NCBI GenBank assembly: GCA_017631155.1
Contig: JAGBTV010000024.1
Location: 1 to 42,981 of the forward strand
Reading direction: 5' to 3'
Source of the DNA: Oscillospiraceae bacterium
GTDB taxonomy: Bacteria; Bacillota; Clostridia; Oscillospirales; Oscillospiraceae
Length of the DNA: 42,981 nucleotides
The notes below the pieces were generated by a model. The model had not been told where the DNA came from and searched no databases. It worked only from the letters and a program-made list of their open reading frames with translations. This document shows positions 1 to 6,530 of the stretch, piece by piece (position 1 is the first letter of the stretch; each line of letters opens with the position of its first letter). Position numbers and translations under genes: made by a program.

Positions 1-1
1 C

Positions 2-30
2 TTGACAAACAGCAAGAAGTGTTGTAATAT
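2..30 (+). promoter_or_regulatory. Sigma-A promoter of tRNA-Ser
   Basis: The -35 box TTGACA is at 2-7 and the -10 box TAATAT at 25-30, separated by exactly 17 bp. Transcription would start near 37, about 18 nt before the mature tRNA 5' end. Confidence 0.85.
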
Positions 31-54
31 GTCAAGGCTGACTGAAAGCGACAT

Positions 55-146
55 GGAGAAGTCGCGTAGCTGGCCGAGCGCGCACGATTGGAAATCGTGT
101 ATACCCCAAAAGGGTATCGAGGGTTCAAATCCCTCCTTCTCCGCCA
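55..146 (+). tRNA. tRNA-Ser (anticodon GGA)
   Basis: A class II tRNA with a long variable arm, which fits serine. The acceptor strands GGAGAAG (55-61) and CTTCTCC (136-142) pair fully, followed by discriminator G143 and an encoded CCA at 144-146. The anticodon stem encloses a loop with GGA, which reads UCC and UCU. The T loop is GTTCAAAT. A consensus promoter lies upstream and a hairpin terminator directly downstream. The last part of this gene plus its terminator is repeated at 293-351. Confidence 0.96.
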
Positions 147-150
147 AAGA

Positions 151-184
151 AAAAGTCATCCCAATCGGGATGGCTTTTTTCTTT
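151..184 (+). terminator. Rho-independent terminator of tRNA-Ser
   Basis: The arms AGTCATCCC and GGGATGGCT (one G-T pair) flank a short AATC loop and are followed by a run of six T. The whole unit is repeated with one base change at 318-350. Confidence 0.85.
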
Positions 185-351
185 TATGTGACACAAGAAG
201 GTTGGATTTGAAATTAGAAATGCAACGCGAATGAGCGTTGCCCGCGAGGGCTAGACCGAGCGGAACCATAATTTTGCGCAGCAAAATGCAAACAAATCCC
301 TCCTTCTCCGCCAAAGAAAAAGTCATCCCAATCGGGGTGGCTTTTTTCTTA
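185..351 (+). repeat. tRNA-tail palindromic element A (with duplicated tRNA-Ser tail and terminator)
   Basis: The left end (about 195-212) is an imperfect inverted copy of the tRNA-Ser 3' tail. It is followed by the core GAAATGCAACGC (217-228), a short GC-rich palindrome (about 240-251) and the hairpin ATTTTGC-gca-GCAAAAT (271-287) followed by GCAAAC. The right end (293-351) is a direct copy of 126-184, covering the T arm, acceptor, CCA and terminator, with one mismatch. The copy has no 5' half and cannot form a tRNA. The same arrangement is found beside the two tRNA-Pro genes. No open frame is convincing inside it. Confidence 0.85.
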
Positions 352-407
352 TTTATCACACATCATTGTAACTCCAAAATATTAAAATTCATTATGTTCC
401 TGCATTC

Positions 408-436
408 TTGCATTTGCGAATATAACATGCTATGAT
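408..436 (+). promoter_or_regulatory. Promoter of the gamma-CA-like gene
   Basis: TTGCAT (408-413), a 17-bp spacer and TATGAT (431-436), preceded by TGC as an extended -10. Confidence 0.7.
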
Positions 437-460
437 AATAAAAATATTGGAGGTAATGTC

Positions 461-949
461 ATGGATATGATTCAAAAGCCGAAAATGCAAGGTGCCTATC
501 TTGCTCCAAATGCCAGCATAATTGGTGATGTGGTTTTAGAAGAAGATGTGAATGTTTGGTATGGTTCGGTGATTCGGGGCGATTCCGGTGCAATCTGTGT
601 TGGCCGCGGCACCAACATCCAGGACAACTGCGTTCTGCATGAAGAAGTCACAATCGGTAAAAACTGCACCATCGGTCACGGTGCTATCGTGCATGGCTGC
701 ACCATTGGTGACGGTTGTCTGATTGGCATGGGTGCCATTATTTTAAACGGCGCTATTTTAGAAGATGGCTGTTTGGTTGGCGCAGGCGCTTTGGTAACCG
801 GTAAAGTTCATGCGCCGGCTGGATCTTTGGTTTTGGGAAGCCCTGCTAAAGTAGTCCGGGAACTGACAAAAGAAGAAAAAGAAGCATCCTTGGAGGATGC
901 TAAAAATTATATCGAGTTGGCGCGCAAGCAGTTAATTTTGCAGAAATAA
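461..949 (+). CDS. Gamma carbonic anhydrase family hexapeptide-repeat protein
   Basis: This 162-residue protein folds as a left-handed beta helix: hexapeptide repeats such as IGDVVL, IGKNCT, IGHGAI and IGDGCL run through about residues 15-115, followed by a C-terminal helix. The conserved RGD (39-41), QD (54-55) and three histidines H60, H73 and H78 match the trimer-interface metal site of the gamma-carbonic anhydrase (YrdA/PaaY) family. Many members bind zinc or iron but have no proven anhydrase activity, so the substrate is open. The start at 461 has GGAGG at 449-453, 7 nt upstream; a second ATG at 467 is less well spaced. It is a single-gene unit with its own promoter and terminator, lying between two tRNA genes. 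Confidence 0.9.
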   Translation: MDMIQKPKMQGAYLAPNASIIGDVVLEEDVNVWYGSVIRGDSGAICVGRGTNIQDNCVLHEEVTIGKNCTIGHGAIVHGCTIGDGCLIGMGAIILNGAILEDGCLVGAGALVTGKVHAPAGSLVLGSPAKVVRELTKEEKEASLEDAKNYIELARKQLILQK

Positions 950-950
950 C

Positions 951-987
951 CAAAAACAGACTTGGCCATGGTCAAGTCTGTTTTTTA
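951..987. terminator. Bidirectional terminator between the gamma-CA gene and element B
   Basis: A long hairpin with arms AAACAGACTTG and CAAGTCTGTTT and a self-complementary GCCATGG top, with T runs on both strands. It serves the plus-strand gene and follows the duplicated tRNA-Pro tail on the minus strand. Confidence 0.85.
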
Positions 988-1011
988 TAGTAAAAGTTCT
1001 TTCAAATTTCT

Positions 1012-1131
1012 TGGTCGGAGTGTCAGGATTCGTTTGCATTTTTGCCGTTGGCAAAAATATAGGTTCGCCACCGTCCAGCCGGTGGCGGCGACGCTCATCC
1101 GCGTTGCATTTAAGTTTCGAATCCCGACACG
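1012..1131 (-). repeat. tRNA-tail palindromic element B (behind tRNA-Pro CGG)
   Basis: In the tRNA's reading direction the element begins with an inverted copy of the T arm/acceptor tail (1116-1130). It continues with the core AAATGCAACGC (1101-1111), an 8-bp central hairpin (CGCCACCG 1066-1073 with CGGTGGCG 1080-1087) and a perfect hairpin ATTTTTGCC-gtt-GGCAAAAAT (1038-1058). It ends in ATGCAAACG and a direct tRNA-Pro tail including CCA (1012-1032, one mismatch to 1172-1192). The layout matches element A, although the host tRNA and terminators differ. Confidence 0.85.
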
Positions 1132-1132
1132 A

Positions 1133-1171
1133 TAAAAATTGAGGGAATAGCAAAAGCTATTCCCTCAATTT
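1133..1171 (-). terminator. Terminator of tRNA-Pro(CGG)
   Basis: The arms AATTGAGGGAATAGC and GCTATTCCCTCAATT enclose a TTTT loop and are followed on the minus strand by a T run. It starts immediately after the CCA end. Confidence 0.9.
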
Positions 1172-1248
1172 TGGTCGGAGTGTCGGGATTCGAACCCGAG
1201 GCCTCTTGGACCCGAACCAAGCGCGATACCAAACTTCGCCACACCCCG
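1172..1248 (-). tRNA. tRNA-Pro (anticodon CGG)
   Basis: A 77-nt gene including encoded CCA. Read on the minus strand, the acceptor CGGGGTG pairs with CACTCCG, and the D arm is GCGA...TCGC. The anticodon stem CTTGG/CCAAG encloses TTCGGGT, giving anticodon CGG, which decodes CCG. The T arm is TCGGG-TTCGAAT-CCCGA and the discriminator is A. Confidence 0.96.
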
Positions 1249-1259
1249 ATAGCCCAAGT

Positions 1260-1288
1260 ATTATAATGAATTTTCTCAGTATTGTCAA
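1260..1288 (-). promoter_or_regulatory. Promoter of tRNA-Pro(CGG)
   Basis: On the minus strand the boxes are consensus: TTGACA (complement of 1283-1288) and TATAAT (complement of 1260-1265), with a 17-bp spacer. Confidence 0.9.
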
Positions 1289-1353
1289 GTGCAGTGCCCT
1301 ATTTTTTGCATACCCTTTCCAGGACATCATAAAATTATCCAGGAGGGATGTCT

Positions 1354-1641
1354 GTGAGTTACCAAATTGTATACGATTCCAAAGACATAAAGATGACCAA
1401 AAAGCGAGAAAAGAGAAAACAAAAGCCTCTTAGTTTAGCAATTCTCGTGATCCTTTTGATCGGAGTCCTTCGCACCAGCAGCTGGGATGATGCTCTATGG
1501 AAATACATGATTCCGGGAGATGCCAATGTTACCAAAAGCGCCTTTCAAAATTTAACAGAGCGTCTGCAAAACGGAGATCCACTTTCGGATGCTATTTATG
1601 TCTTTTGTGATACTGTGATCCAGGGTGCTGCGCTTGAATAA
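1354..1641 (+). CDS. Small single-pass membrane protein in the SpoIVFA position
   Basis: This is a 95-residue protein with a basic N-terminus (KKREKRKQK), one membrane helix at about residues 27-40 and a short outer domain. I chose GTG 1354 because AGGAGG at 1341-1346 lies 7 nt upstream; the ATG at 1348 would be only 1 nt from it. The 3' end overlaps the M50 protease gene by 17 nt. Many Clostridia carry spoIVFA-spoIVFB directly before the same radical SAM pair found here, so this may be a shortened SpoIVFA-like partner of the protease. That is inference from position only; I see no LytM/M23 motif. A CATACCCT box at 1309-1316 could be a sigma-E-type -10, but this is weak. Confidence 0.65.
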   Translation: MSYQIVYDSKDIKMTKKREKRKQKPLSLAILVILLIGVLRTSSWDDALWKYMIPGDANVTKSAFQNLTERLQNGDPLSDAIYVFCDTVIQGAALE

Positions 1642-2221
1642 GAAGGTTCTAATAAAACTCAGTCCTGCATTTTGTATCATCCTGGCGATTATGTTGCTGA
1701 CGCTTCCAATAAAATGGCTTTTTGCCGCCATGGTCGCGGCAGCTTATCACGAACTGTGTCATATCCTGGCAATCCGTTTATGCCGCGGTGATATTCACCA
1801 ACTGGATGTATCTTCTGAGGGGGCAAATCTAAGCATTTCTTCCCTTTCCCCTTCCCAGGAGCTAATTTGCGCACTGGCAGGCCCACTCGGCGGATTATGT
1901 CTTCTTTTCTTGGCTCGTTGGATACCACGGATCACTGTATGTGCCGCATTTCAGTCCCTATATAACCTCTTGCCCATCTATCCTTTGGATGGCGGCCGCG
2001 CACTATGGTGCGGAATCTTCATGGTTTTGGATGAAAATCGGGCTGAAAGGTTCTGCAAATGTGTTGAGGCTGTGTGCTTAGCCGCAATCGTTCTCATTGC
2101 GATATATGGAGCTTTCATCCTAAAGCTGGGAATCAGTTGCCTTTTCCCGGCAATTTTAATTGTTGGACACACGAAGTTTAGAAAAACTCCTTGCAAACAG
2201 AGGCATCAGAGGTTACAATGA
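1625..2221 (+). CDS. M50 family site-2 metalloprotease, SpoIVFB-like
   Basis: This 198-residue polytopic membrane protease contains the zinc motif HELCH (H42, E43, H46) in the second hydrophobic segment. It also has the M50 second motif NLLPIYPLDGG, with the third ligand D122. There is no PDZ or CBS domain, which fits the short SpoIVFB type that cleaves pro-sigma-K in the mother cell. The start is GTG at 1625, inside the end of the preceding gene, suggesting translational coupling; a TTG at 1634 is an alternative. Position before the radical SAM pair supports a SpoIVFB-like role, but a general intramembrane protease cannot be excluded. Confidence 0.8.
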   Translation: MLRLNKKVLIKLSPAFCIILAIMLLTLPIKWLFAAMVAAAYHELCHILAIRLCRGDIHQLDVSSEGANLSISSLSPSQELICALAGPLGGLCLLFLARWIPRITVCAAFQSLYNLLPIYPLDGGRALWCGIFMVLDENRAERFCKCVEAVCLAAIVLIAIYGAFILKLGISCLFPAILIVGHTKFRKTPCKQRHQRLQ

Positions 2222-2247
2222 TACTATCATTTTGATAGAGGTATGTT

Positions 2248-4083
2248 ATGACCGAATTGCTTCAGAGAATACTCCCTACTGTGCAAAAACCTGCCCGGTA
2301 TATCGGGGGAGAATATAACGAAATTATCAAAGATCCTGCACAAATCAGAGTGCAGGTTGCTTTCTGTTTCCCGGATACTTATGAGATCGGTATGTCCAAT
2401 GTTGGCATGCGGATTCTTTACGGTGTGATGAACGAAATGGACGGTGTGTGGTGCCAGCGGGTCTTTGCCCCCTGGGGCGACATGGAAAGCGCCATGCGCC
2501 AGCACAATTTGCCCCTTTGGGCCTTAGAGAGCAAACAGCCTGTAAAGGATTTTGATATGATCGCCTTTACTGTTGGCTATGAGATGTGCTATTCCAATAT
2601 TCTGAATATGCTGGATCTTGCCGGAATTCCCCTATACGCCAATCAACGCACAGGGCTGAAAAACATTGTCTTTGCCGGTGGTGTATGTGCCTTTAACCCA
2701 GAGCCTTTGGCGGATTTTATCGATTTCTTCTCTTTAGGCGAAGGTGAAGAAAGCACCGTTGAGATCGTTTCTCTGTATGATCGGGCAAAAGCAGAGAGCT
2801 GGACAAAAGAGCAATTCCTGTTGGAAGTATCCAAGATCCCCGGTGTCTATGTCCCCTCCTTTTACCGGCACGAGTACAAGGAAGACGGCACTTTGGCAGC
2901 AATCGTTCTGGAAAACGGCGCACCGAAAACCGTAACAAAACGAATTGTTGAGGACCTGGACAATGCCTACTGGCCCACGAAAATGATTGTCCCCTCCACG
3001 GAGATCGTTCATGACCGGGCGAATCTGGAAGTATTTCGCGGCTGTATCCGTGGCTGCCGTTTTTGTCAGGCCGGTTTTTCCTGCCGACCTGTTCGGAAAA
3101 AGAGTCCCGATGTTTTGTACCGGCAAGCTGTGGAAACTATGGTAGATTCCGGACACAATGAGATCACCCTCTCCAGCCTGTCTACATCCGATTACCGGGG
3201 TTTGAAAGAACTGACAGACCGGATGATCCCCTACTGTGAAGCCAATCATATCAACCTGTCCGTCCCCTCACTCCGGGCAGATAATTTCTCTGTGGAGCTG
3301 ATGCACAAGCTGCAAACTGTTCGCAAAAGTGGTCTGACCTTTGCGCCGGAAGCTGGCACCCAGCGACTGAGAGATGTTATCAACAAAAATCTCAGCGAAG
3401 AAGAAATCCTGACCACCTGTGCAAATGCGTTTTCCGGTGGATGGAATAATGTGAAGCTGTACTTTATGCTTGGTCTTCCTACGGAAACCGACGAAGATGT
3501 GCTTGGTATTGCAGAGCTGGTATACAAAGTGATCCAGACCTGGAAGGAAAAGGCCTCCAACAAAAAGCGCGGTCTTCGCGTTCATGTAGCCACGGCCTAC
3601 TTTGTCCCGAAGCCCCACACGCCTTTCCAATGGGAAAAACAGATCACTCCGGAAGAATATTTGCGCAGATGCCGACTGTTGAAGAGTCATTTTTATTCAA
3701 AGTCCATAGAATATAATTATCACGGCCCGGATCTCAGCCGTTTGGAGGCTGTTTTTGCAAGAGGTGACCGCCGTCTTGGCGCTGTCATCGCCGAAGCTAT
3801 GAAAAACGGCGCAAGGCTGGATGGTTGGGATGAATATTTCAACTATGCAAAATGGTTTGATGCTTTCAACACCTGCGGTATCGACCCGAATTTTTACACC
3901 GTTCGTGGCTATGGAGAAGAGGAAATTCTCCCCTGGGATACCATTGATGTGGGCATCAGCAAGAAATTCCTTTTGAAGGAACGCAAGCGCGCCTACGAGG
4001 AAACTGCGACTCCGGACTGTCGGGAAAACTGCGCAGGCTGCGGTGCCGCGTGTCTACTGAAGGAGGTGTCCTGCGATGCCTAG
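2248..4083 (+). CDS. TIGR03960-type B12-binding-like radical SAM protein
   Basis: This 611-residue protein has an N-terminal cobalamin-binding-like Rossmann region (about 30-200) and a radical SAM core. The cluster cysteines C266, C270 and C273 sit in GCIRGCRFCQAG. The C-terminus carries an extra cysteine group (CRENCAGCGAACL), which may hold a second cluster. It matches the uncharacterised family TIGR03960, almost always followed by the TIGR03936 protein, as here with an 8-bp overlap. The pair usually lies near RNase G and rplU; those genes are absent here. An RNA- or ribosome-linked modification is plausible, but the substrate is not known to me. AGAGG precedes the ATG. Confidence 0.9.
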   Translation: MTELLQRILPTVQKPARYIGGEYNEIIKDPAQIRVQVAFCFPDTYEIGMSNVGMRILYGVMNEMDGVWCQRVFAPWGDMESAMRQHNLPLWALESKQPVKDFDMIAFTVGYEMCYSNILNMLDLAGIPLYANQRTGLKNIVFAGGVCAFNPEPLADFIDFFSLGEGEESTVEIVSLYDRAKAESWTKEQFLLEVSKIPGVYVPSFYRHEYKEDGTLAAIVLENGAPKTVTKRIVEDLDNAYWPTKMIVPSTEIVHDRANLEVFRGCIRGCRFCQAGFSCRPVRKKSPDVLYRQAVETMVDSGHNEITLSSLSTSDYRGLKELTDRMIPYCEANHINLSVPSLRADNFSVELMHKLQTVRKSGLTFAPEAGTQRLRDVINKNLSEEEILTTCANAFSGGWNNVKLYFMLGLPTETDEDVLGIAELVYKVIQTWKEKASNKKRGLRVHVATAYFVPKPHTPFQWEKQITPEEYLRRCRLLKSHFYSKSIEYNYHGPDLSRLEAVFARGDRRLGAVIAEAMKNGARLDGWDEYFNYAKWFDAFNTCGIDPNFYTVRGYGEEEILPWDTIDVGISKKFLLKERKRAYEETATPDCRENCAGCGAACLLKEVSCDA

Positions 4084-4735
4084 AGCTTTATTCCAAAAAA
4101 CAGGAAATGCCGTTTATATCTCCCATTTGGATCTGATGCGGCTGTTCCAGCGTGCGTTCAAGCGCGCAGGTCTTCCCCTGACACACACGCAAGGCTATAA
4201 TCCCCGACCGTCTGTGTCTATTGCTCTTCCCCTTTCTGTGGGTGTGGAAAGCCACTGTGAGCTTCTGGACTTCGATTTGGATGGAGAAAGTGTTCCTTGT
4301 GAGGAAATTTGCGACCGTCTAAACTCTGCCCTCGTGGATGGTGTAAAAGTTTTAGCTGTTTATGAGGACGGCATAAAAATCAAGCACCTGGCATATTTGG
4401 ATTGCCGAATTGATTTGGAATACGATACCGGCATTCCGGATTCTGCACAGGATGCCATTACGGAACTGTTTGCCCGGCCCTCCCTGACTGTAGAGAAAAA
4501 GAGCAAAAACGGAAATACGGAACAAGATATCATCCCTATGATCCGAAGTTTGCGACTGGAAAAGCAGGATGAAAACAACTTGTGCATTTTCGCGCGGGTA
4601 TGCTGCCAAAATCCGTCCTTGAACCCCAATCAGCTTGTGGCGGCTATTGCCAGCTATCTTCCGGAATTGACACCGGACTTCAGCAAGTGCTGCCGTTTGG
4701 AGATTTTAGATCAAGGGGAAACTATATTTCGATAA
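4076..4735 (+). CDS. TIGR03936 / DUF2344 radical SAM-associated protein
   Basis: This 219-residue protein begins with the typical segment GNAVYISHLDLMRLFQRAFKRA and continues with GYNPRPSVSIALPLSVGVES, both hallmarks of the DUF2344 family found fused to or beside TIGR03960 proteins. It carries no cluster cysteines and probably acts as substrate-binding partner of the upstream enzyme. The start at 4076 overlaps the end of the radical SAM gene by 8 nt, with GAAGGAGG 8-9 nt upstream, so the two are translationally coupled. Molecular function is unknown. Confidence 0.88.
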   Translation: MPRALFQKTGNAVYISHLDLMRLFQRAFKRAGLPLTHTQGYNPRPSVSIALPLSVGVESHCELLDFDLDGESVPCEEICDRLNSALVDGVKVLAVYEDGIKIKHLAYLDCRIDLEYDTGIPDSAQDAITELFARPSLTVEKKSKNGNTEQDIIPMIRSLRLEKQDENNLCIFARVCCQNPSLNPNQLVAAIASYLPELTPDFSKCCRLEILDQGETIFR

Positions 4736-4747
4736 GGAGTCGATATT

Positions 4748-4966
4748 ATGGAGAATATGATTGAATTGGAAGACTGCCCTGTTTGCCGAGGTAACGGCAT
4801 CATCAGCCACGAAGGCGGTTGGAATGTTCAGGTGGAATGCGCTATGTGCGGCAGCCACACTGTATACGTCGAGTACGAAAACGAGGAGGAAAAGAAAACT
4901 GCAGAGCAGAAAGTTGCCCGTCTGTGGAATTTGGGTAAAGTGATTAAGGCAAGCGCAGGCGAATAA
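4748..4966 (+). CDS. Lar-like zinc-ribbon small protein
   Basis: This 72-residue protein has two CxxC pairs (CPVCRGNG and CAMCGSH) about 21 residues apart, then an acidic-basic helix ending in ARLWN. That spacing and the terminal WN motif resemble the Lar restriction-alleviation/zinc-ribbon family (CPFCGG...C..CGA...A...WN). Such proteins are usual in phages, but here the gene sits 12 bp after the DUF2344 gene and 25 bp before the dehydrogenase, apparently in one operon. No phage gene or restriction system is nearby, so an anti-restriction role is not supported. AAGGAG lies upstream of the ATG. Confidence 0.65.
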   Translation: MENMIELEDCPVCRGNGIISHEGGWNVQVECAMCGSHTVYVEYENEEEKKTAEQKVARLWNLGKVIKASAGE

Positions 4967-4991
4967 TTTTCTGCAATACGGAGGATAACTT

Positions 4992-6050
4992 ATGGCAATC
5001 GTTACGATTATCGGTTCCGGTATGATGGGCTCTGCTTTGGCTTTCCCTGCCAGAGAAAATGGTCATGAGGTACGCCTTGTGGGCACACATTTGGATCGTG
5101 AGATCATTGAAGCTTGTAAAGCTACCAACCGGCACCCAAAGTTTACAAGAGACTTTCCCCAGGGACTGAAATATTTTCATATCGAAGAGGTTCAGCAGGC
5201 CATCAACGGCAGTGATTTGATTATTGGCGGTGTCAGCAGCTTCGGTGTAGAATGGTTTGCCGAAAAAATCCTCCCCATTTTACCGGATGGCAGCACGGTC
5301 ATTACAGTTACCAAAGGTTTAATCGACACACCGGATGGAAAGCTGATCCCCTACCCCTATTACTGGCATGAGAAGCTGGATGCAATGGGCAAGAACCTGT
5401 CCCTGAATGCCATTGGTGGTCCTTGCACCAGTTACGAGTTGGTGGCTCACGACCAAACCGAAGTTGCTTTCTGCGGTAAGGATCTAGAGATTCTAAAGAA
5501 AATTCAAAGTATCATGCAGACGGATTATTATCATATCAGTCTTTCTACGGATATTGTCGGCATCGAAAGTGCCGTTGCTTTGAAAAACGGCTATGCCCTG
5601 GGAATAGCTCTAACTATTGGTCTAAACCAAAAGGCTTTTGGGCTGGACAGTGAGCTGCACTTTAATTCCCAGGCTGCTGTCTTTGGTCAGAGTGTAAAAG
5701 AAATGTCGAAACTATTAGCCTTCCAGGGAGCAGGTACACTGGAGAACCTGGTAGTTGGCGTCGGTGATTTGTATGTTACCGTTTATGGCGGACGCACCCG
5801 TCTTGTAGGCATTTTGCTGGGCCGTGGGTTAAGTATTGAAGAAGCAAAGGCTGAACTTAATGGTGTTACTTTGGAATCCCTGGTTGTTGCAGAGCGTGTG
5901 GCCAGAGCCGTTCGCCGCAGTGCAGAAGCCGGAATTTTGGATATTAAGGATTTCCCCCTTTTGATGCATATTGATGAGATTCTTACGCAGGGAAAGCCTG
6001 TAAATCTGCCCTGGGAAGATTTTACTTTTTGCGTTTCTGAGGGAAAATAA
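4992..6050 (+). CDS. Divergent NAD(P)-dependent glycerol-3-phosphate dehydrogenase (GpsA-like)
   Basis: This 352-residue protein has the Rossmann motif GSGMMGSALA (8-17), TKG (K108 region), the GGP turn (142-144) and the catalytic-type lysine K198 in AVALKNGYALG. It then has GVGDLYVTVYGGRTRLVG, the counterpart of the GpsA substrate-binding GLGDL..T..SRN segment. GpsA converts dihydroxyacetone phosphate to glycerol-3-phosphate for phospholipids. The SRN triad is replaced here by GGRTR, and the segment after GGP differs from the usual SGPS(F/H)A, so a related substrate is possible. GGAGG lies 8 nt before ATG. No terminator is obvious before the tRNA promoter. Confidence 0.78.
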   Translation: MAIVTIIGSGMMGSALAFPARENGHEVRLVGTHLDREIIEACKATNRHPKFTRDFPQGLKYFHIEEVQQAINGSDLIIGGVSSFGVEWFAEKILPILPDGSTVITVTKGLIDTPDGKLIPYPYYWHEKLDAMGKNLSLNAIGGPCTSYELVAHDQTEVAFCGKDLEILKKIQSIMQTDYYHISLSTDIVGIESAVALKNGYALGIALTIGLNQKAFGLDSELHFNSQAAVFGQSVKEMSKLLAFQGAGTLENLVVGVGDLYVTVYGGRTRLVGILLGRGLSIEEAKAELNGVTLESLVVAERVARAVRRSAEAGILDIKDFPLLMHIDEILTQGKPVNLPWEDFTFCVSEGK

Positions 6051-6089
6051 TCCGTGCAATAAATTCCCAAAAATATTTTCAAAAAAGGC

Positions 6090-6118
6090 TTGCATTTTCT
6101 GACAATGTATGCTAGAAT
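6090..6118 (+). promoter_or_regulatory. Promoter of tRNA-Pro(GGG)
   Basis: TTGCAT (6090-6095), a 17-bp spacer and TAGAAT (6113-6118) with TGC before the -10. Start of transcription is expected near 6125. The leader contains a copy of the element core GAAATGCAACGC at 6133-6144. Confidence 0.8.
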
Positions 6119-6146
6119 ACTCAGGCGTTAAGGAAATGCAACGCAT

Positions 6147-6223
6147 CCGGGTGTGGCGAAGTTTGGTATCGCGCTTGAATGGGGTTCAAGAGGCCTCGAG
6201 TTCGAATCTCGACACTCGGACCA
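6147..6223 (+). tRNA. tRNA-Pro (anticodon GGG)
   Basis: A 77-nt gene with encoded CCA. The acceptor CCGGGTG pairs with CACTCGG (one G-T), and the D arm is nearly identical to the tRNA-Pro(CGG) gene of this window. The anticodon stem CTTGA/TCAAG encloses ATGGGGT, so the anticodon is GGG, reading CCC and CCU. The T arm is TCGAG-TTCGAAT-CTCGA. Confidence 0.95.
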
Positions 6224-6226
6224 AAA

Positions 6227-6264
6227 AGCAGAGGAAACATTAGTTTCTTCTGCTTTTTTCTTTT
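6227..6264 (+). terminator. Terminator of tRNA-Pro(GGG)
   Basis: AGCAGAGGAAAC and GTTTCTTCTGCT form a hairpin with an ATTA loop, followed by a long T run. Confidence 0.85.
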
Positions 6265-6278
6265 TGTGCATCATACAA

Positions 6279-6366
6279 ACTCGAGGCGTCTTGTATTTCA
6301 ATCACGCCTCGCAATCACGCGCAGCGTCGATTGCTTCGAGTTCGAATCTCGACACTCGGACCAAAA
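6279..6366 (+). repeat. tRNA-tail palindromic element C1
   Basis: It starts with AACTCGAGGC, an inverted copy of the tRNA-Pro(GGG) GCCTCGAGTT. Two nested palindromes follow (CGAGGCGT...ACGCCTCG and GCAATC...GATTGC). It ends in an exact direct copy of the tRNA tail from TCGAGTTCG to CCA (6336-6363). The interior differs from elements A and B and lacks the AAATGCAACGC core, so it may be a related but distinct subtype. Confidence 0.7.
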
Positions 6367-6401
6367 AATCCAGAACAGTTTCAACTGTTCTGGATTTTTT
6401 T
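6363..6401 (+). terminator. Terminator after the duplicated tRNA-Pro tail
   Basis: The arms AAATCCAGAACAGTT and AACTGTTCTGGATTT enclose a two-base TC centre and are followed by seven T. Confidence 0.85.
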
Positions 6402-6403
6402 AT

Positions 6404-6530
6404 TTGGTGGAGAGATTCGAATTCTGAATTGCAATATGCCGGTGGCACATTGCTGCCACCAGTTCAAAAACTGGTGGCTACCATAATTTTGTCCCACAGG
6501 GACAAAATGCAAAGGAATCTCAACACTAGT
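6404..6530 (+). repeat. tRNA-tail palindromic element C2
   Basis: A second element in tandem with C1. The inverted tail lies at about 6406-6425 (GAGATTCGAA) and a degenerate core TTGCAATATGCC follows. Then come a perfect 10-bp hairpin GCCACCAGTT/AACTGGTGGC (6455-6478) and a perfect 10-bp hairpin ATTTTGTCCC/GGGACAAAAT (6486-6508), followed by GCAAAGG. It ends in a decayed direct tail GAATCTCAACACT (6515-6527). The overall order is the same as in A and B. Confidence 0.75.

Noticed and set aside
293-310. Second tRNA-Ser gene
   Set aside because: Only the 3' part of the T arm and the acceptor are present; there is no D or anticodon arm.
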